Below, in pieces: positions 21,614 to 32,869 of a stretch of 64,000 nt of DNA. The notes under the pieces are model-generated. The model made no database searches and had not been told where the DNA came from. It was given only the letters and a program-made list of their open reading frames with translations. Position 1 is the stretch's first letter, and each line of letters begins with the position of its first letter. Position numbers and translations under genes: made by a program. This DNA comes from Heligmosomoides polygyrus polygyrus (taxonomy: Eukaryota > Nematoda > Chromadorea > Rhabditida > Heligmosomidae): positions 45,929,139 through 45,993,138 of the forward strand of contig OX377204.1 of the NCBI GenBank assembly GCA_947396885.1, written 5' to 3'.

Positions 21614-23669
21614 CAGATTGTCCTTGTGTGAGACGATTTTTCCCGAATTCAGCAGACCCTCGCGAAAGGACTGGTAGAACTAACAGCCTACAAGTGCGTC
21701 TGCGAGCAGAACACTGAAAATACTCTGCAATGACCTGCGCATAACTCCTCTGATGCCTAAACTGCTTTGGTCCCATCTGCCATTTTAGAGCGGTGGAGGG
21801 CATCGGTGAAGTTTTCAGCGCTCTTACTCGTCTGTATTTGAGTTTTCGACAAAAACAATGGTACCGTTTTTTGCTACGCTCCAAAAGCTGTATCGAACGG
21901 TGTAAATCTCTAACAATTCTGGGAACATCGATTTTTTGCAAATTTCGCGTCGAAGACCGCTCTCGGCCGCTGCAGATGGAGGATGACGTTATCAAAAACC
22001 GATATTACCGAACTGGGCCAAGTTGGATACCGTTTGATGGAGCCGTTCGTGCTGAATTAAACTCTGTTATTGATTGTAGGAAAACTGTAATCTGGGCGAG
22101 TAAGAGTTAGGAGAGCATCGACCGTTCTTGTGCTAAATTGCGCGCGCTGGCGCGTGCTGAGCGCGATAACTCTATCAAGTGTGAACCCTTCCGGTTGCAG
22201 TTTGTGTGCTTTATAGGAAGCGAAATGCTCTAGTAGTGCGCTGAAACACAGTAAAGTAACTTATGATTGGACAAAGCAAAAGCGCTGCGAAAATGCAGGT
22301 TAGCCTTGTGTGACACGATTTTTTCAAAATTCAGTCGACATCTGCGGGAAGACGCCGAGAGCTAAGGTCTACAAATGCGCGAGCTAGCAAAACATCTAAG
22401 GTGCTTTCGGATGACATGTTCGCAACTCCCTAGCTGATTAAACTGCCTTCGTCCCAACTGCCAATTTAGGGCGGCGGGGTCTTCGACACGAAATTGTCAA
22501 AAAATCGATGTTCTCAGAATTGGTCGTGACTAAAACTATTCGATAGATCTTTTCGAGCTGAGCAAAACAGTACCATTGTGAGTATCGAAAACTCAGGTAT
22601 GGACGAGTAAGAGCGCTGGAAACCTCACCGCTGTCCTTCACCGCTCTAAAATGGCAGATGGGCTAAAGCAGTTTGAGCAGCAGGGGAGTTATGAGCAAAG
22701 TATTTCCAGTGTTCTGCTCGCCTACGCACTTGTAGGCTGTTAGCTCTCCCAGTCTTCCCGCAAGGGTCGACTGAATTCGGGAAAAATCATGTCACACCAG
22801 GACAACCTGCATGTTGGCACCACTGCAACTTTATCCAGTCATAAGCTGCATTACTGTGCTTTAGCGCACTACTAGAAGTTTTTGCTGCCCAAAAACAAAC
22901 AAGTTGTAGCCGGGAAGGTTCATACTCTACAGAGTTATCGCGCTCAGAACACGCCCGCGGGTGCAATTTGCGAACGGTCCCGCCCACTCGATTGATAGGT
23001 TCGGGCCTATATACATTGTTCATTCCAAAGTCTGGCGGGAACAGATTGGAGCAATTCCTGACTAGAGCGGCTGCAAATTTCTGATAAAATTCCCCAACGC
23101 TCATTCTACAGCTGTCCCTCACCCCTTGATTGAAAGGTTCGATTGTATATGCATTACTCCCGGCGCACTATAAAGGCTAGCTGGACAGCCTTAGAGCAAC
23201 TCCTGAGTAGGGTGGTGGAGATTTTACGACATGCTCCGAGAACATACTCCGAGAACTTGCAAATCCTGGGAAATAAGCTTCTCCAATCGCAAAAAGTCTG
23301 CTCCAGTCATTTTTGACCACACACTGCGAAAACGCGGTGGTTTGACGAAGTTGTGCGCATTTTGTGTAGATCTCGAAGAGGCGAATCGAACGGTACCAAC
23401 CGTTTCTCAAAAAAACCTAAAGCTGAAGGAGTTATGAGCATGCAACGGTTTCTGGCTTTTTGCTACCGACAACCCGTCCGCGACCGCCCTTCGCAGTGGA
23501 GCACGATTTTGAAAGTAAAACTGAAAGGGTAATTTGGTTAAACTATGAAATTGTTGGCAATTTTTTAATTCTCAAATAGTTATCTTTGAAGGGAGTTATT
23601 TCGAAAGGCCGAAAAAGCCAGGAAAATGCGGCTTTTTCGACATTTCTGAAAAAGCTACGACCACAACTG

Positions 23670-23960
23670 TAGTTGAATCAGGGAGAATTGTTTTTAGCCC
23701 TCATGAAAAAAGACATTATTGTCTTGGAGAAAGTGCAAAACAATTTCAGGCGCAAACTGCTTAATAGAATCGGAGGTTTTCACTAGTCTAGGATTCCCAG
23801 ATTCCCATCATCAGGATATTCAAAATAAATAACTGAATATTCCTTCCCCAAGTACAAGGAGAGAGAGATTTGATATGTGCATAGTACACAAGAGAGTAAC
23901 AGGGAGAATTAAGCTTGATATCGATACGCTTAGGCTTGTTTCGCCAGTCACGAGTGGTGC
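23670..23960 (+). mobile_element. CR1-like LINE fragment, right of the insertion
   Basis: Continues the reverse transcriptase C-terminus (FSPHEK, then VLEKVQNNF in a shifted frame) of the LINE at 20,170-20,564. The 3' end is not clearly delimited. Confidence 0.6.
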
Positions 23961-24327
23961 GCGGAAGGAAACTGCATTTGATAGGGCTAGAACTTCATTG
24001 AGGCCAATTTTTTGTAAATAGAGCTGGTTCCATGTATCTTAAGCTTACAGAGAACAATGCTTTCTCGCTAAACCTTGGATGCTTCAAACGTAAGGTCTCG
24101 AACTTTCTATTAAAGCCACAGCATCATCTTCACTGCGTTCGAAGTTTTATCACTCTTGGATAGCAATTTTATTTGTTTGTTGTTTTTATATTTAGCCAGT
24201 TCTGCTTGTATTTGACGTTTGCCTTGAGCAACTAATAAGCTACGTATACTTGTCTTCTAGGAACTACTATACTATTCCGTGGTGCAACTTCCGCTGTTAT
24301 AAGGAGATTCACGTGCGGCTTACCAGG
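23960..24327. other. Region without a gene
   Basis: No supported features between the LINE remnant and the next foldback. Confidence 0.3.
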
Positions 24328-24760
24328 ATACTATCTCAACGGTAGGTCGGAATGGCGCAAATGTTGTATATGGGCAGAACCGCCTCTCCATGGGAAGTAA
24401 CAGACTGCAGGTATCTCGACCCCAATACCACTCTGCGCAGAGTTAGGGGCGACGGAAGTCGCCTGTTGGCGCCCTGTTGATACACGTGCTTCACAGCTGA
24501 CGGGCGCGCGCGGGATGAGGGCTCGTATCGCGGTCTAGCGCAGTGCACAGGTGGCGTAGTAGGGAAGAGTCTGGGCTCATGAACGAGGTGTCGGGGGTTT
24601 GGATCCTGCAGACTGCGTTTGTTTTGCACTTTTGCAAAATCTATGTCTATCATATAGGAAATCCACCTACGGTATTATAGGGTGTTATAGAGCATGTTTA
24701 CGTATAACATGTGCTTTAAACTAAAGATTAGCTAAAATGTTCATTTCTGTGTGTCATTTA

Positions 24761-25784
24761 TTAGGTTGTAACGAAATAAATGGCACTGAACCACTGTAAA
24801 TGTAAACAGTTAATATCTCGGCTTGTAGGCAAGTTTGGTAATCGAAATAAAAACCTTCTGATTCTACACATCTTTGCCAACGTGACACAAGCTTTTTTAT
24901 CCCGGTAGCATAAAAATCAGAAGTTCTGGAATTGACGAAATTTTCGAAGGCACTTTCGGCATCCTGTTGGTATTTGAATATGTTCCCTACCAAGAAGTCG
25001 CCAAGGTGCTTGAAGAAATGGTAGTCTGTTGGGGAGAGGTCGGGAGAAAACGGAGGATGTGGTAGAGTTTCAATGCTCAGCTCATTCAATTTCTGCAACG
25101 TCATTTGTGCTACATGGGGGCGAGCATTGTCGTGCAGAAGGAGAACTCGCCTTCGGTTTACCAAGGCCGGCCGGATATCCTTCAACTTTTTCATTATTTC
25201 TTCAATTTCAATGCAGTACTTCTCTGCCGTGATGGATTCACCGGGAGGGAGGAAGCTGTGGTGAATAATTCCCAGCGAACACCACCATACTGTCACCATT
25301 ACTTTCTTTTGGTGCAATTCCGGCTTCGCAAAAACCTTGGGGCTCTCATCGCTGTCCACCCACTGTGCCGATCGTCGCCTGTTGTCGTACATTATCCATT
25401 TCTCGTCACAGGTTACGATGCGATCAAGGAATGGGTCCGTTTCGTTCCGTAGAAGCAGTGCGGATACCAACGATACGCCGTCCGAATTGTGGAACATCCT
25501 TGACCGAATGCGGCGTTGCTCTTCTCGTCTGCCTCCTTAGCTGTAGTGCCCAGCTTGAATTCATACAAGTAAATGCCTCGGATTACCCTTTTATCCATCT
25601 GCAAAAAAGTCAATAAAACTCTACAGTTTTCCCACTTTTACATAGAAAATTTGGTACTCACCGGTAGAGCAAAGTTTGCGCTTCTAAATGATATGCCACA
25701 TGTTACGGTTTGTTCTTGATCAAACGTGTAAAGACGCACCAAAAAATGGCGCGAGCCAGTGCCATTTAATTCGTTACAACCTAA
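24761..25784 (-). mobile_element. mariner element, internally deleted
   Basis: The inverted repeats begin TTAGGTTGTAACGAAATAAA and are flanked by TA on both sides (24,759-60 and 25,785-86). At about 1.02 kb it is shorter than the roughly 1.3 kb usual for mariner, because part of the transposase N-terminal half is missing. Confidence 0.9.
24830..25600 (-). pseudogene. mariner transposase, deleted and frameshifted
   Basis: The C-terminal frame keeps the full mariner catalytic set: TCDEKW, then LLHDNARPHV, then SPDLSPTDYHFF, with exactly 34 residues between the second and third Asp (DD34D). It ends with WQRCVESEGFYFD. The N-terminal helix-turn-helix piece (DKRVIRGIYLYEF ... FGQGCSTIRTAYRW) is in another frame, and the roughly 80-100 residues that normally link it to the catalytic domain, including the linker region, are absent. 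The element should be inactive but its ends look mobilisable. The motifs are those of the irritans-type mariners to which the hookworm element bandit belongs. Confidence 0.88.
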
Positions 25785-25902
25785 TATTTTAGGCCTATTT
25801 TGTGTGAAGCTGTAGTTATATAACGATAAATATTTTGTGGCACTAGTTAAAAGTTTTACTCCACCAACAAGACTTCGGTCAAAAAATTTTTTTGCTGAAA
25901 CT

Positions 25903-26240
25903 TATTTGGGGTGCTGATCACGAATGTGACATCCGTTTTCCCGATTTGGTCGGATGCCACCCATATCCGTTAACAAGGGTGGTCCAGGCGGGTCACCGAT
26001 TTCGCTGAAACTTTGTCTAGGGAGGTTATTTGGGGTGCTGATCACGAATCTGACATCCGTTTTTCACGATTCTGTCTCTACCTGCTGTCACCGGCAGAAA
26101 CCTTAAGAATGTAATCCTGTGCCTTCCTCTATTCATATTATCCAGCCGAATCGTGAAGAATGGATATCAGATTCGTGATCAGCACCCCAAATAGCCCCCT
26201 AGACGAAGTTTCAACGAAATCGGTAACCCTGCCTGAACCA
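25903..26240. repeat. Inverted-repeat unit built from the GTGCTGATCACGAATC motif
   Basis: Two direct copies of TTATTTGGGGTGCTGATCAC (25,902 and 26,026) are followed by a reversed copy (GTGATCAGCACCCCAAATAG near 26,175). Outer segments around GTGGTCCAGGCGGG also pair with 26,225-26,260. It has MITE-like architecture with no coding capacity. Confidence 0.6.
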
Positions 26241-26319
26241 CCATTGTTAACGGTATGGGTGGTATGTTATATGTAAACATGCTCTATAACACACTATAAT
26301 ACCGTAGGTGGATTACCTA

Positions 26320-27921
26320 CACTGCGACAGAAAGTATAGGGACACTTAAAAATTGTACTTTTCGTACGCTAATCGATATCAATCGACCTGGTTTTTTTAC
26401 TGTAAAATTCGTTACGGCAAAGAAGCTCGAAGCAAAAGATTTTAGCAAAATCGGTTTGATGTGAGCTAAATAAGAAAATAAAATATGGAGACACACCATT
26501 TTCAATTGACCAGAAAGTATAGGGACACTAGTAAAAAACAACTTCATTGTCAAGATAAAAAACAGTCGTTGATAACTTGTACTCAATTGGTCCTTCGCGG
26601 TTCATTGCAACATCTACAAGTCGGGCTGGCATCGAAGCAGCGTGATTCCGAAGTGTTTGTAGAGGAAGTTTATCCCAAGCGCGTAGAATTGCTGATCGAA
26701 GTCCTTGCAGAGAAGACTATGTCTGGTTATGCTCGTAAATCTTTCTTACAAGGTGTTCCCAGATATTTTCCATTGAGTTCATATCGGAAGAACATGCAGG
26801 TCAGTCGAGAACTTCAACAGAATTTCTTCTGAGGAAGCCTTTTGCGGATCTGCTGGCATGAGGCGGTGCATTGTCCTGTTGAAAAACCCATCCCTGACCA
26901 GCATTCTATTGAAGGAATGGGAGCAGATGGGTTTCCAACAGTTGCTGGTATTCATCTGCGTCCATCCTTGCTGACGTGAAGGCAAGAGGGAGCTTTCCTT
27001 CTGCGTGGAATGCCGCCCACACCATAACTGTGCCGCCTCCAAAATTCCTTCTTGGGAAATACTCCTTCTCCTTGCGTAAGTCATGCCAGTAGAATCGGTT
27101 CCCATCCGGACCATCGAGGTTAAAGCGCTTTTCGTCCGAGAAGATCACCTGAACTATGAAATGTTAAAATACCGAGCGTCAGAACTGACAACGCAAAAAA
27201 TCTGCCTTGGTCCAAAGACGACGTTTGTTCCTAGAGACGAGCTCGAGCCTGTTCTTTTTGTGCGCTTCTGTCAAGCGTGGAGCAGAACGGAGCTGGGTAT
27301 ATACAACATTCCCATTGCGTTTTAAGCAGCACCAAATCGTTTCTTTCGAGGCTTTCTTACTCAAACTCTTGCGCACTTCTTCCAAACTGATTGATTTATT
27401 GGAAACCATTCGCACGATTTGCCTCTCGTCTCAAGTCGAAAGAAGCCTGGGACGTCCTGAAGACTTCCTCGAGTGATATAGATTAGGACTGCGTAGAAAT
27501 TTGCTAATAACGTTCTTTGATCGTCCCAGTTGAGTCGAAATTTGGCGTATGCTGAATCCTGCATCTCTGAGGGCCTTGATTTGAGCTTGTTCCTCTATTG
27601 ATAGCATCGATCCGCGGATGCGGACCCATCCTTACAACGAGCAAATTATGAGGCAGTATATTGCATAGCAAAATAGTTTTCAACAGCGTACCTTTCTCCG
27701 CGCACCTTATCTGGTGGTGTCCCTATACTTTCCGGTCACTCAAAAACAGGGTCCCATACGTGATCCTTTCCCATTCCTTGCCACCTCGGGGGATTTTCCC
27801 ATTTCTTTCGTATATATGTTTGCCGTGAGGAATTCCATAGTATAATTTTCAGATCAATTCCTGCGGGTGGCTAGCAGAATTACGCAATTTGCTGGTGTCC
27901 CTATACTTTCCGGTCGCAGTG
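26320..27921 (-). mobile_element. Tc1-like element with double inverted repeats
   Basis: The outer ends are CACTGCGACAGAAAGTATAG and its near reverse complement (CTATACTTTCCGGTCGCAGTG), flanked by TA (26,318-19 and 27,922-23). A second copy of GAAAGTATAGGGACAC lies about 184 bp inside the left end (26,508-26,528) and its reverse about 178 bp inside the right end (27,717-27,737), an IR/DR arrangement known from some Tc1-like elements. Length is 1,602 bp. Confidence 0.88.
26800..27620 (-). pseudogene. Tc1-like transposase, decayed
   Basis: Minus-strand blocks in order: an N-terminal helix-turn-helix region (around 27,415-27,620), KRNGNVVYTQLRSAPRLTEA (27,179-27,415), the first catalytic block IFSDEKRFNLDGPDG, then WVFQQDNAPPHAS and finally SSDMNSMENIWEHL. 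The second Asp and the Glu are separated by 34 residues, giving DD34E. A TGA replaces the Trp codon after LD in the last block, and there are frameshifts between blocks. The gene is broken. Confidence 0.8.
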
Positions 27922-28259
27922 TATATGATAAACATGGATTTTGCTAAAGTGCAAAACATGCGCAGTCTGCGGGATCCAAACCTTCGACCCCACGCTCACG
28001 AGCCCGAGCTCTTCCCTACTACGCCACCTATGCACTTCGCCGACCCTCGATAGCAGCCCTCATCCCGCGCGCACCCGTCAGCTGTGGAGCACGTGAATCA
28101 ACAGGGCGCCAACAGGCGAATTCTGTAGCCCCTAACTCTTCGCAGAGTTGTATTGGGGTCGAGATACCTGCAGTTTGTTACTTCCCAAGGAGAGGCGGTT
28201 CTGCCCATATACAACACTTGCGCCGTTCCGACCTACCGTTGAGATAGTATCAATTTTTC

Positions 28260-29640
28260 CCCTGTCACTTGACCTTCTCGTCTAGTTGTATGCTGCTTCT
28301 TTTTTAGGTGACAGGGTTTTGGCTGCCAAGATTGGTATCACTGCCCATTGATTGTTCTCGAATTTTCGTGGTGTGTACGATTTTTAAGTTTTTAAGCACG
28401 CCGTAGCGCGTACACTAAATAAATGGAATGAAATGATTGTTCCAATGGGTGTTGTGAATCAGTCTTAAGTATGATGCCCAAAACCTTTTTCAGAAATTGA
28501 CAGGCAGATTTACAATGATAATCTCTATTTCACAAGTACTTCAGTTGCGAAGGCACACCGTGCAATTGCTTAAAACACTTGAGTGCACATTCAGGTCTAG
28601 GTCAACCAAGCCTTTCATCCCTGCGGGATCGAAGAAGCGATTACTTCTATGGGAAGGATAAGACACTCATTTTTTTGTCATTTTAGGTTGTAGTTTAGCT
28701 GCGTGAGCACCGAGGCTTCCCAAGATATCCCTCGAAGTGTGTAGCGGCTCCCAACTACGTGTAGAATAACGCGCGTCTTCGATCGGTTTACTCACCACGA
28801 TTAATATTTGAATGTTAAGCGCAGGTGTTGGTTTTAATCAAATACATCCAGAAGCACTCACGTGTTCCAATGCGAAGGTTGCTGTTCATCGCAGAAACAG
28901 TTGTACGGTCGTCGATTTACTTGAAGTGTGAATTGATTCGGAGCGCGAAGATGAGGTATTGCGTGGAGATGCCGGCCAGGAATAATACCAAATACCTTCA
29001 AGAAAAACTACGTTATAAACAATCCATGCGCAGTGAGAACAGCACAGCTCCAGTTCATCATTAAGCTCTGTGGAGAAATACCGAAATTATTATTGTTAGT
29101 GATAGCTAAAGCTACCAAGTTGTCCACCCAGTTAACATTAAGATTGGGAACTTTTGCTTTTCATATGTCAGCCTGCACTTCTATACCCAACTGGACAGAT
29201 CACACGAGGATTTCAGGCCTTAATACTTTAAACAGCGGTATAAGAGAAAACAATTGTGCTGTAACAATGAGCTGTGTGTCTCGTGTCTTGGTTTGCAAAA
29301 GAAAACAGAGTTCTTCCAATCATTCTTCCTTCAAAAAGCTTATAACAGCTCAGGGTGAGATGACAGTTAAACATCTACTGCTTGACGCTCAGTTGTTATT
29401 GTCGGTTTTTATGTTTCCTAGCATCTCGTGTTTAATCTCTTCATTGTTTCCGTTCTTCTTCTGTGTACTTCTTTCTGTAACGACCTTTTTGTGTGATGGA
29501 CTTTTTGCAGATGCTTAACGTTCATACTGGATTGGTTATGATTCACATAGGGAGAACTTCTCATGTAATAAATATAATCCAACGTCAGTGAAGGACCTTT
29601 CCATTTATTTAAGCATTAATGTTATCTTCCAATTGGTGGC
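28260..29640. other. Region without a supported gene
   Basis: It contains a possible LINE tail (CTAAATAAATGG near 28,415) and a 161-codon plus frame (29,033-29,518) with a hydrophobic C-terminal segment but no recognisable domain or splice context. A weak copy of the 10,840-11,113 SINE body may lie near 28,600. Confidence 0.3.
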
Positions 29641-29649
29641 GATGTCCGT

Positions 29650-30075
29650 TCCTCCACGTGGCGCCACTGGAAACTGTTCGTTTCTGCGAGCTAAGCTAAT
29701 CACGGACATTCGAGTATAGGCGACAGGCCCTAGTGACAGGCCGGCCTATGGAGATCCCATGTCACAGCACATGGTTGATGACGTTAAGTGAGTATCGAGA
29801 TAATGCTGCGGCGTCCGCGGGAGCCGACGCGAACTCGCAGAGCCCGGCGAGTGTGAGAAGTATATGGGGCCCCTGATGCGAGGACGGCATCGGGGGGCAA
29901 CTGAGCTTGTCCGAAAGTCCCGTAACGTAGGCAAGACACGCGTAGCTACGCTGAATGTGGTACGTTCTCGGGAGGCTCGTGCGAGTTGGCAGAAGCACAG
30001 GAGCGAAGACGAGTCGACTTATGTGCGGTACAGGAGACGTGGTGGTCCTGTTGTAAGTCGATTTGTGGCCAAGAT
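29650..30075 (+). mobile_element. RTE element, 5' end only
   Basis: It matches 44,290-44,705 of the large RTE element: CACTGGAAACTG, GCTAAGCTAATCACGGACAT, CGGCGTCCGCGG, GCGAGGACGGCATCGGGGGG. The match stops within the endonuclease region. The rest of the element is missing, which is unusual because RTE copies normally lose the 5' end. Confidence 0.8.
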
Positions 30076-30147
30076 GTATCAAAAAGGTATTGTGGAGTAA
30101 ATCGATATCATCATTTTTGTAAGAATCTTGCCAATAAACATCCTCTG

Positions 30148-30213
30148 TGTGTATGTGTGTATGTATGTATGTGTGTGGTGTGTGTTTGTGTGTGTTTCCG
30201 TCCGTCCGTCACA
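30148..30213 (+). repeat. GT/GTAT microsatellite
   Basis: A run of TGTGTGTATG-type units followed by CCGTCCGTCCGTC. Confidence 0.9.
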
Positions 30214-30890
30214 ACTGGAGTGGGAGCACGCATATGGGCGATACTCAACGATTGACGGCGACCGACAGCGGTCTGAACCTTCAACCCTAGGAGTTCTCGA
30301 GGCCGGTAAACACGAATCTGGACTTTGTTTTTGAAGTATCAATCTCCATCCATCGATCTTGATGAAGACATCGATTTTCTGTGGGTGTCGTTTAAGCGGT
30401 CCGAACTTCAGCCTAGGTGGTAATTGAGGTCGCTGAAGGGTAGTCGATGAATGTTTTGTATTTACAGTCTTTACAAGCCTTTTACTATCGTCGCCTGGTT
30501 ATAATGAAATGATGATTCCCTGAGTATTCCATAGCATTCAAAAATGTTTTTCAGCGTTGTGTCACAACTACGTGTAGATTTATAGTTTGTGGGATCAGTC
30601 TTTTCTGATAACTCTAGAAAGGCAGCACTCCGTGATCCTTTCCAACTTGCCTCACTTGACGCAGTTAAGGTGTTCTTAATGCGGAAAACATGACATAGAT
30701 GGCAACTACAGTTGATGATGAGAAGTATTACTATCACTATTATTACGGCGAAGCCGTCGAGAAGCCGTCGCCGACAGGCCACATAAATTTGGTTAGAATG
30801 CTGAATATGAGGTTTACATACGAGCAACCAGCTTTTTCACTTACCATGGGGTACCCCTAAAACTTCCAGTACCCTTCGACCCCTCTAAAT
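30214..30890. other. Region without a supported gene
   Basis: Only short open frames; nothing further identified. Confidence 0.3.
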
Positions 30891-30898
30891 GAAAATGT

Positions 30899-31378
30899 TT
30901 GCTTCATCGGAGACCAAGATCATCACGACGGAGGTCTTCGCAACCACAAGATGCATCTGCTCCAACTTTTCTTTCACATCCGCTAAGAAACATGAAGATA
31001 TGTAGATTCCCGCGCATCCCTAACGAGGTTGCTGAGTATTGTTTAGGCATGATTTTCGATTTCGATTTGGCGGTCGTTGACCCCATTCCCAACAAAGTCA
31101 CTCTCATTGTCAGCTCGGGCGTAAGTTCCGACGAATAAAATAACATTGCCTGTTTCCTTTGTTTTAAATTTTCTTTGTGCAATACATTTCAGGACCATCC
31201 GTCACGAAGCCGTCTATGTTGCTGCTTTTTGCACCCTTTTTTCAATTTGTGCTTTACTTCTACTATTGAAGCAATTTCCTTGGCCTACAGTCTGCACCAT
31301 GAAACAGTATGGGTGTTGTCCAGCGCTGCATCCCAAGAGTACATATTTGGCCGAGACACGGGAAAATTGCTTTTATAA
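30899..31378 (+). CDS. Two putative exons of an unrecognised gene
   Basis: An open frame from 30,899 to 31,120 contains MKICRFPRIPNEVAEYCLGM and DFDLAVVDPIPNKVTLIVSS. It meets a strong donor GTAAGT at 31,121. A 72-nt intron ends in ACATTTCAG at 31,192, and the next open frame starts in the same phase (DHPSRSRLCCCFLHPFFNLC), runs through EAISLAYSLHHETVWVLSSA and YIFGRDTGKLLL to a TAA at 31,376. Agreement of splice consensus, short nematode-like intron and phase supports a real gene or a recent pseudogene. The start is upstream or at one of the frame's internal codons, and the stop could be a mutation, since coding-like sequence (CPAPTFSSPF) follows. No family assigned. Confidence 0.4.
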
Positions 31379-32865
31379 TTGCAGTGCCCGGCACCAACAT
31401 TTTCATCACCTTTTAACAAAGGTTGAAGAACAGTGATGTTACATTTTGTTGTACTGCCAAAATTTGGACAACAGCACAACTTATGCTCGATATAAGGAGA
31501 ATTGGGCAAGAGCTTTCGGGTCATGGACACCCAATCCAAGACCAACAAGCACACAATGGAGAAGCTTTGTGTGATCTGATTTCTTCTTATCGATGGCTAA
31601 GATCACCTACCGGAGCAGGTGTGTCACCAAGTGACAAACAAAACCCAACAAATTGAAACAGCTTGTTCTCCATGTTTTTTTCAAGGAAAACTCCGCTTTT
31701 CATGCTTCTGCGCCGGAGAAAATTGCAAGGAAGATCAATCTTGAGCAGCCTAACCTCTCGCCTTGCAATGGGAGTCCTAAAAGTTCCTCAAGGATGGGGC
31801 GGATCAGCGTATGAACTTCTTGTTAGTAGATACAGGTTTTCTGTTATGCATCTGAGCAATATCCTCAAGGTCCTAGTCAACAGAGATGTTTGATGGAGTA
31901 GACACGAATGTCCGAATCATCGTGCAATTTTAGGGCATGCAATGACGACGGGCGGGTCGAAACGCTAGGTTCCTCAAAAAAGGTCGTTCTACCTCGTTTG
32001 GCATTGAAGCGTATAAAAAACAACACGCATTTCCACAAAAAATAGCTCCATCCGAAACGAAAAAAGGCAGACCTAAGAAGAACTTTGCATGGGTAAAGGG
32101 AAAGTCAAGGCCTATCTCAAGGAGTCCAGAGAGATAGGTGTGATCATGATATCCATAAGTGTTCTCCTGGATAAGTGTTCTCCTGGGGGCAGGAAGAGCT
32201 GTTCGAGAAGGCAGGGCTACCCCTGTTTCGAAGAACTCTTTCGTAATGTCATTAATCTCCTATGAAGTTAGCGCCTCTGATCAGGGGTATCTGAGCAGAT
32301 ATAAAATCCGGTTGCTCTACCACTTAGAAATCCCATACCCACTAGCGCTCCTGTATGATCATCCCTACGGGATCTCGCTGTGTGGTGGCGAGGTAGGGAA
32401 GGCAACTGCACCACATGGTGACACTGATCTGCCAATCCTCGGGCAGTGAAAACACCATTGAAACAATGTGACTTCCGCACTTTCGCATTAGAAAGCAACT
32501 TGTTGTCAAAGCAGAGCTCAGAAATTCCATCACTGAATCCACTCTCATCAAGCAGAAGACCTCGGAGTGAAGGTGGAAAATCTGAAGCACGAGGATCTGT
32601 GCACAAAACCATCACTGCTTTTTGGATTTACACCAGAGGTCCCCTATAATGGATTTAATAGAACAAGGTTGAGAACGAAGAACAAGATTATTCGTGGCCA
32701 GCGTCAAACGGGAATGTGGTTAGTGAGGTCCAATACGACTCAAAAATTTCGCATCCGATTGAAAGTGTAAGCCCTTCTGTGATTGAGCCTTTTGAAGGTT
32801 CAGTTTCTGATGCATTAATGTTTCTTCTTTTCCGTGTGGATTGTGCACGAGATATTATGCGGCGA
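31379..32865. other. Region without a recognised gene
   Basis: A string of 60-115 codon frames on both strands (for example 31,423-31,656 and 31,663-31,893 on plus) could hold further exons of the 30,899 gene, but no phase-consistent splice pairs were established. Confidence 0.25.
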
Positions 32866-32869
32866 TCTG

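Larger units (their letters stand above)
20565..23669. mobile_element. TA-foldback element, 3.1 kb, long inverted repeats, TA duplication
   Basis: The left end begins CAGATATGGCCG and the right end finishes with CCACAACTG, each flanked by TA (20,563-64 and 23,670-71). Both ends then align with the complete element at 59,916-63,271 (CGAAAA(A)GCCGCA, ACTCGCC, GAGCTCTATCGTTTGGT, ACGAGTTGTCGG). The arms extend inward about 1.4 kb. No transposase is encoded. Removing it with one TA rejoins the host LINE frame as RPIVESGRIVFSPHE, strong evidence for the boundaries. Confidence 0.8.
24328..28250. mobile_element. Foldback element with pol III-like boxes, invaded by two other transposons
   Basis: The outer ends are ATACTATCTCAACGGTAGGT and its reverse complement. 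The left arm is 24,328-24,712. The right arm is 28,250-27,922 continuing at 26,319-26,250 once the Tc1-like insert is removed. The arms share ATATGGGCAGAACCGCCTCT, CTCTGCGCAGAGTT-type and GGCGTAGTAGGGAAGAG blocks. Each arm has an A-box-like TGGCGTAGTAGG and a B-box-like GGTTTGGATCC about 40 bp apart. The spacer holds a mariner and a motif hairpin. A shorter relative lies at 53,728-54,178. Confidence 0.7.
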
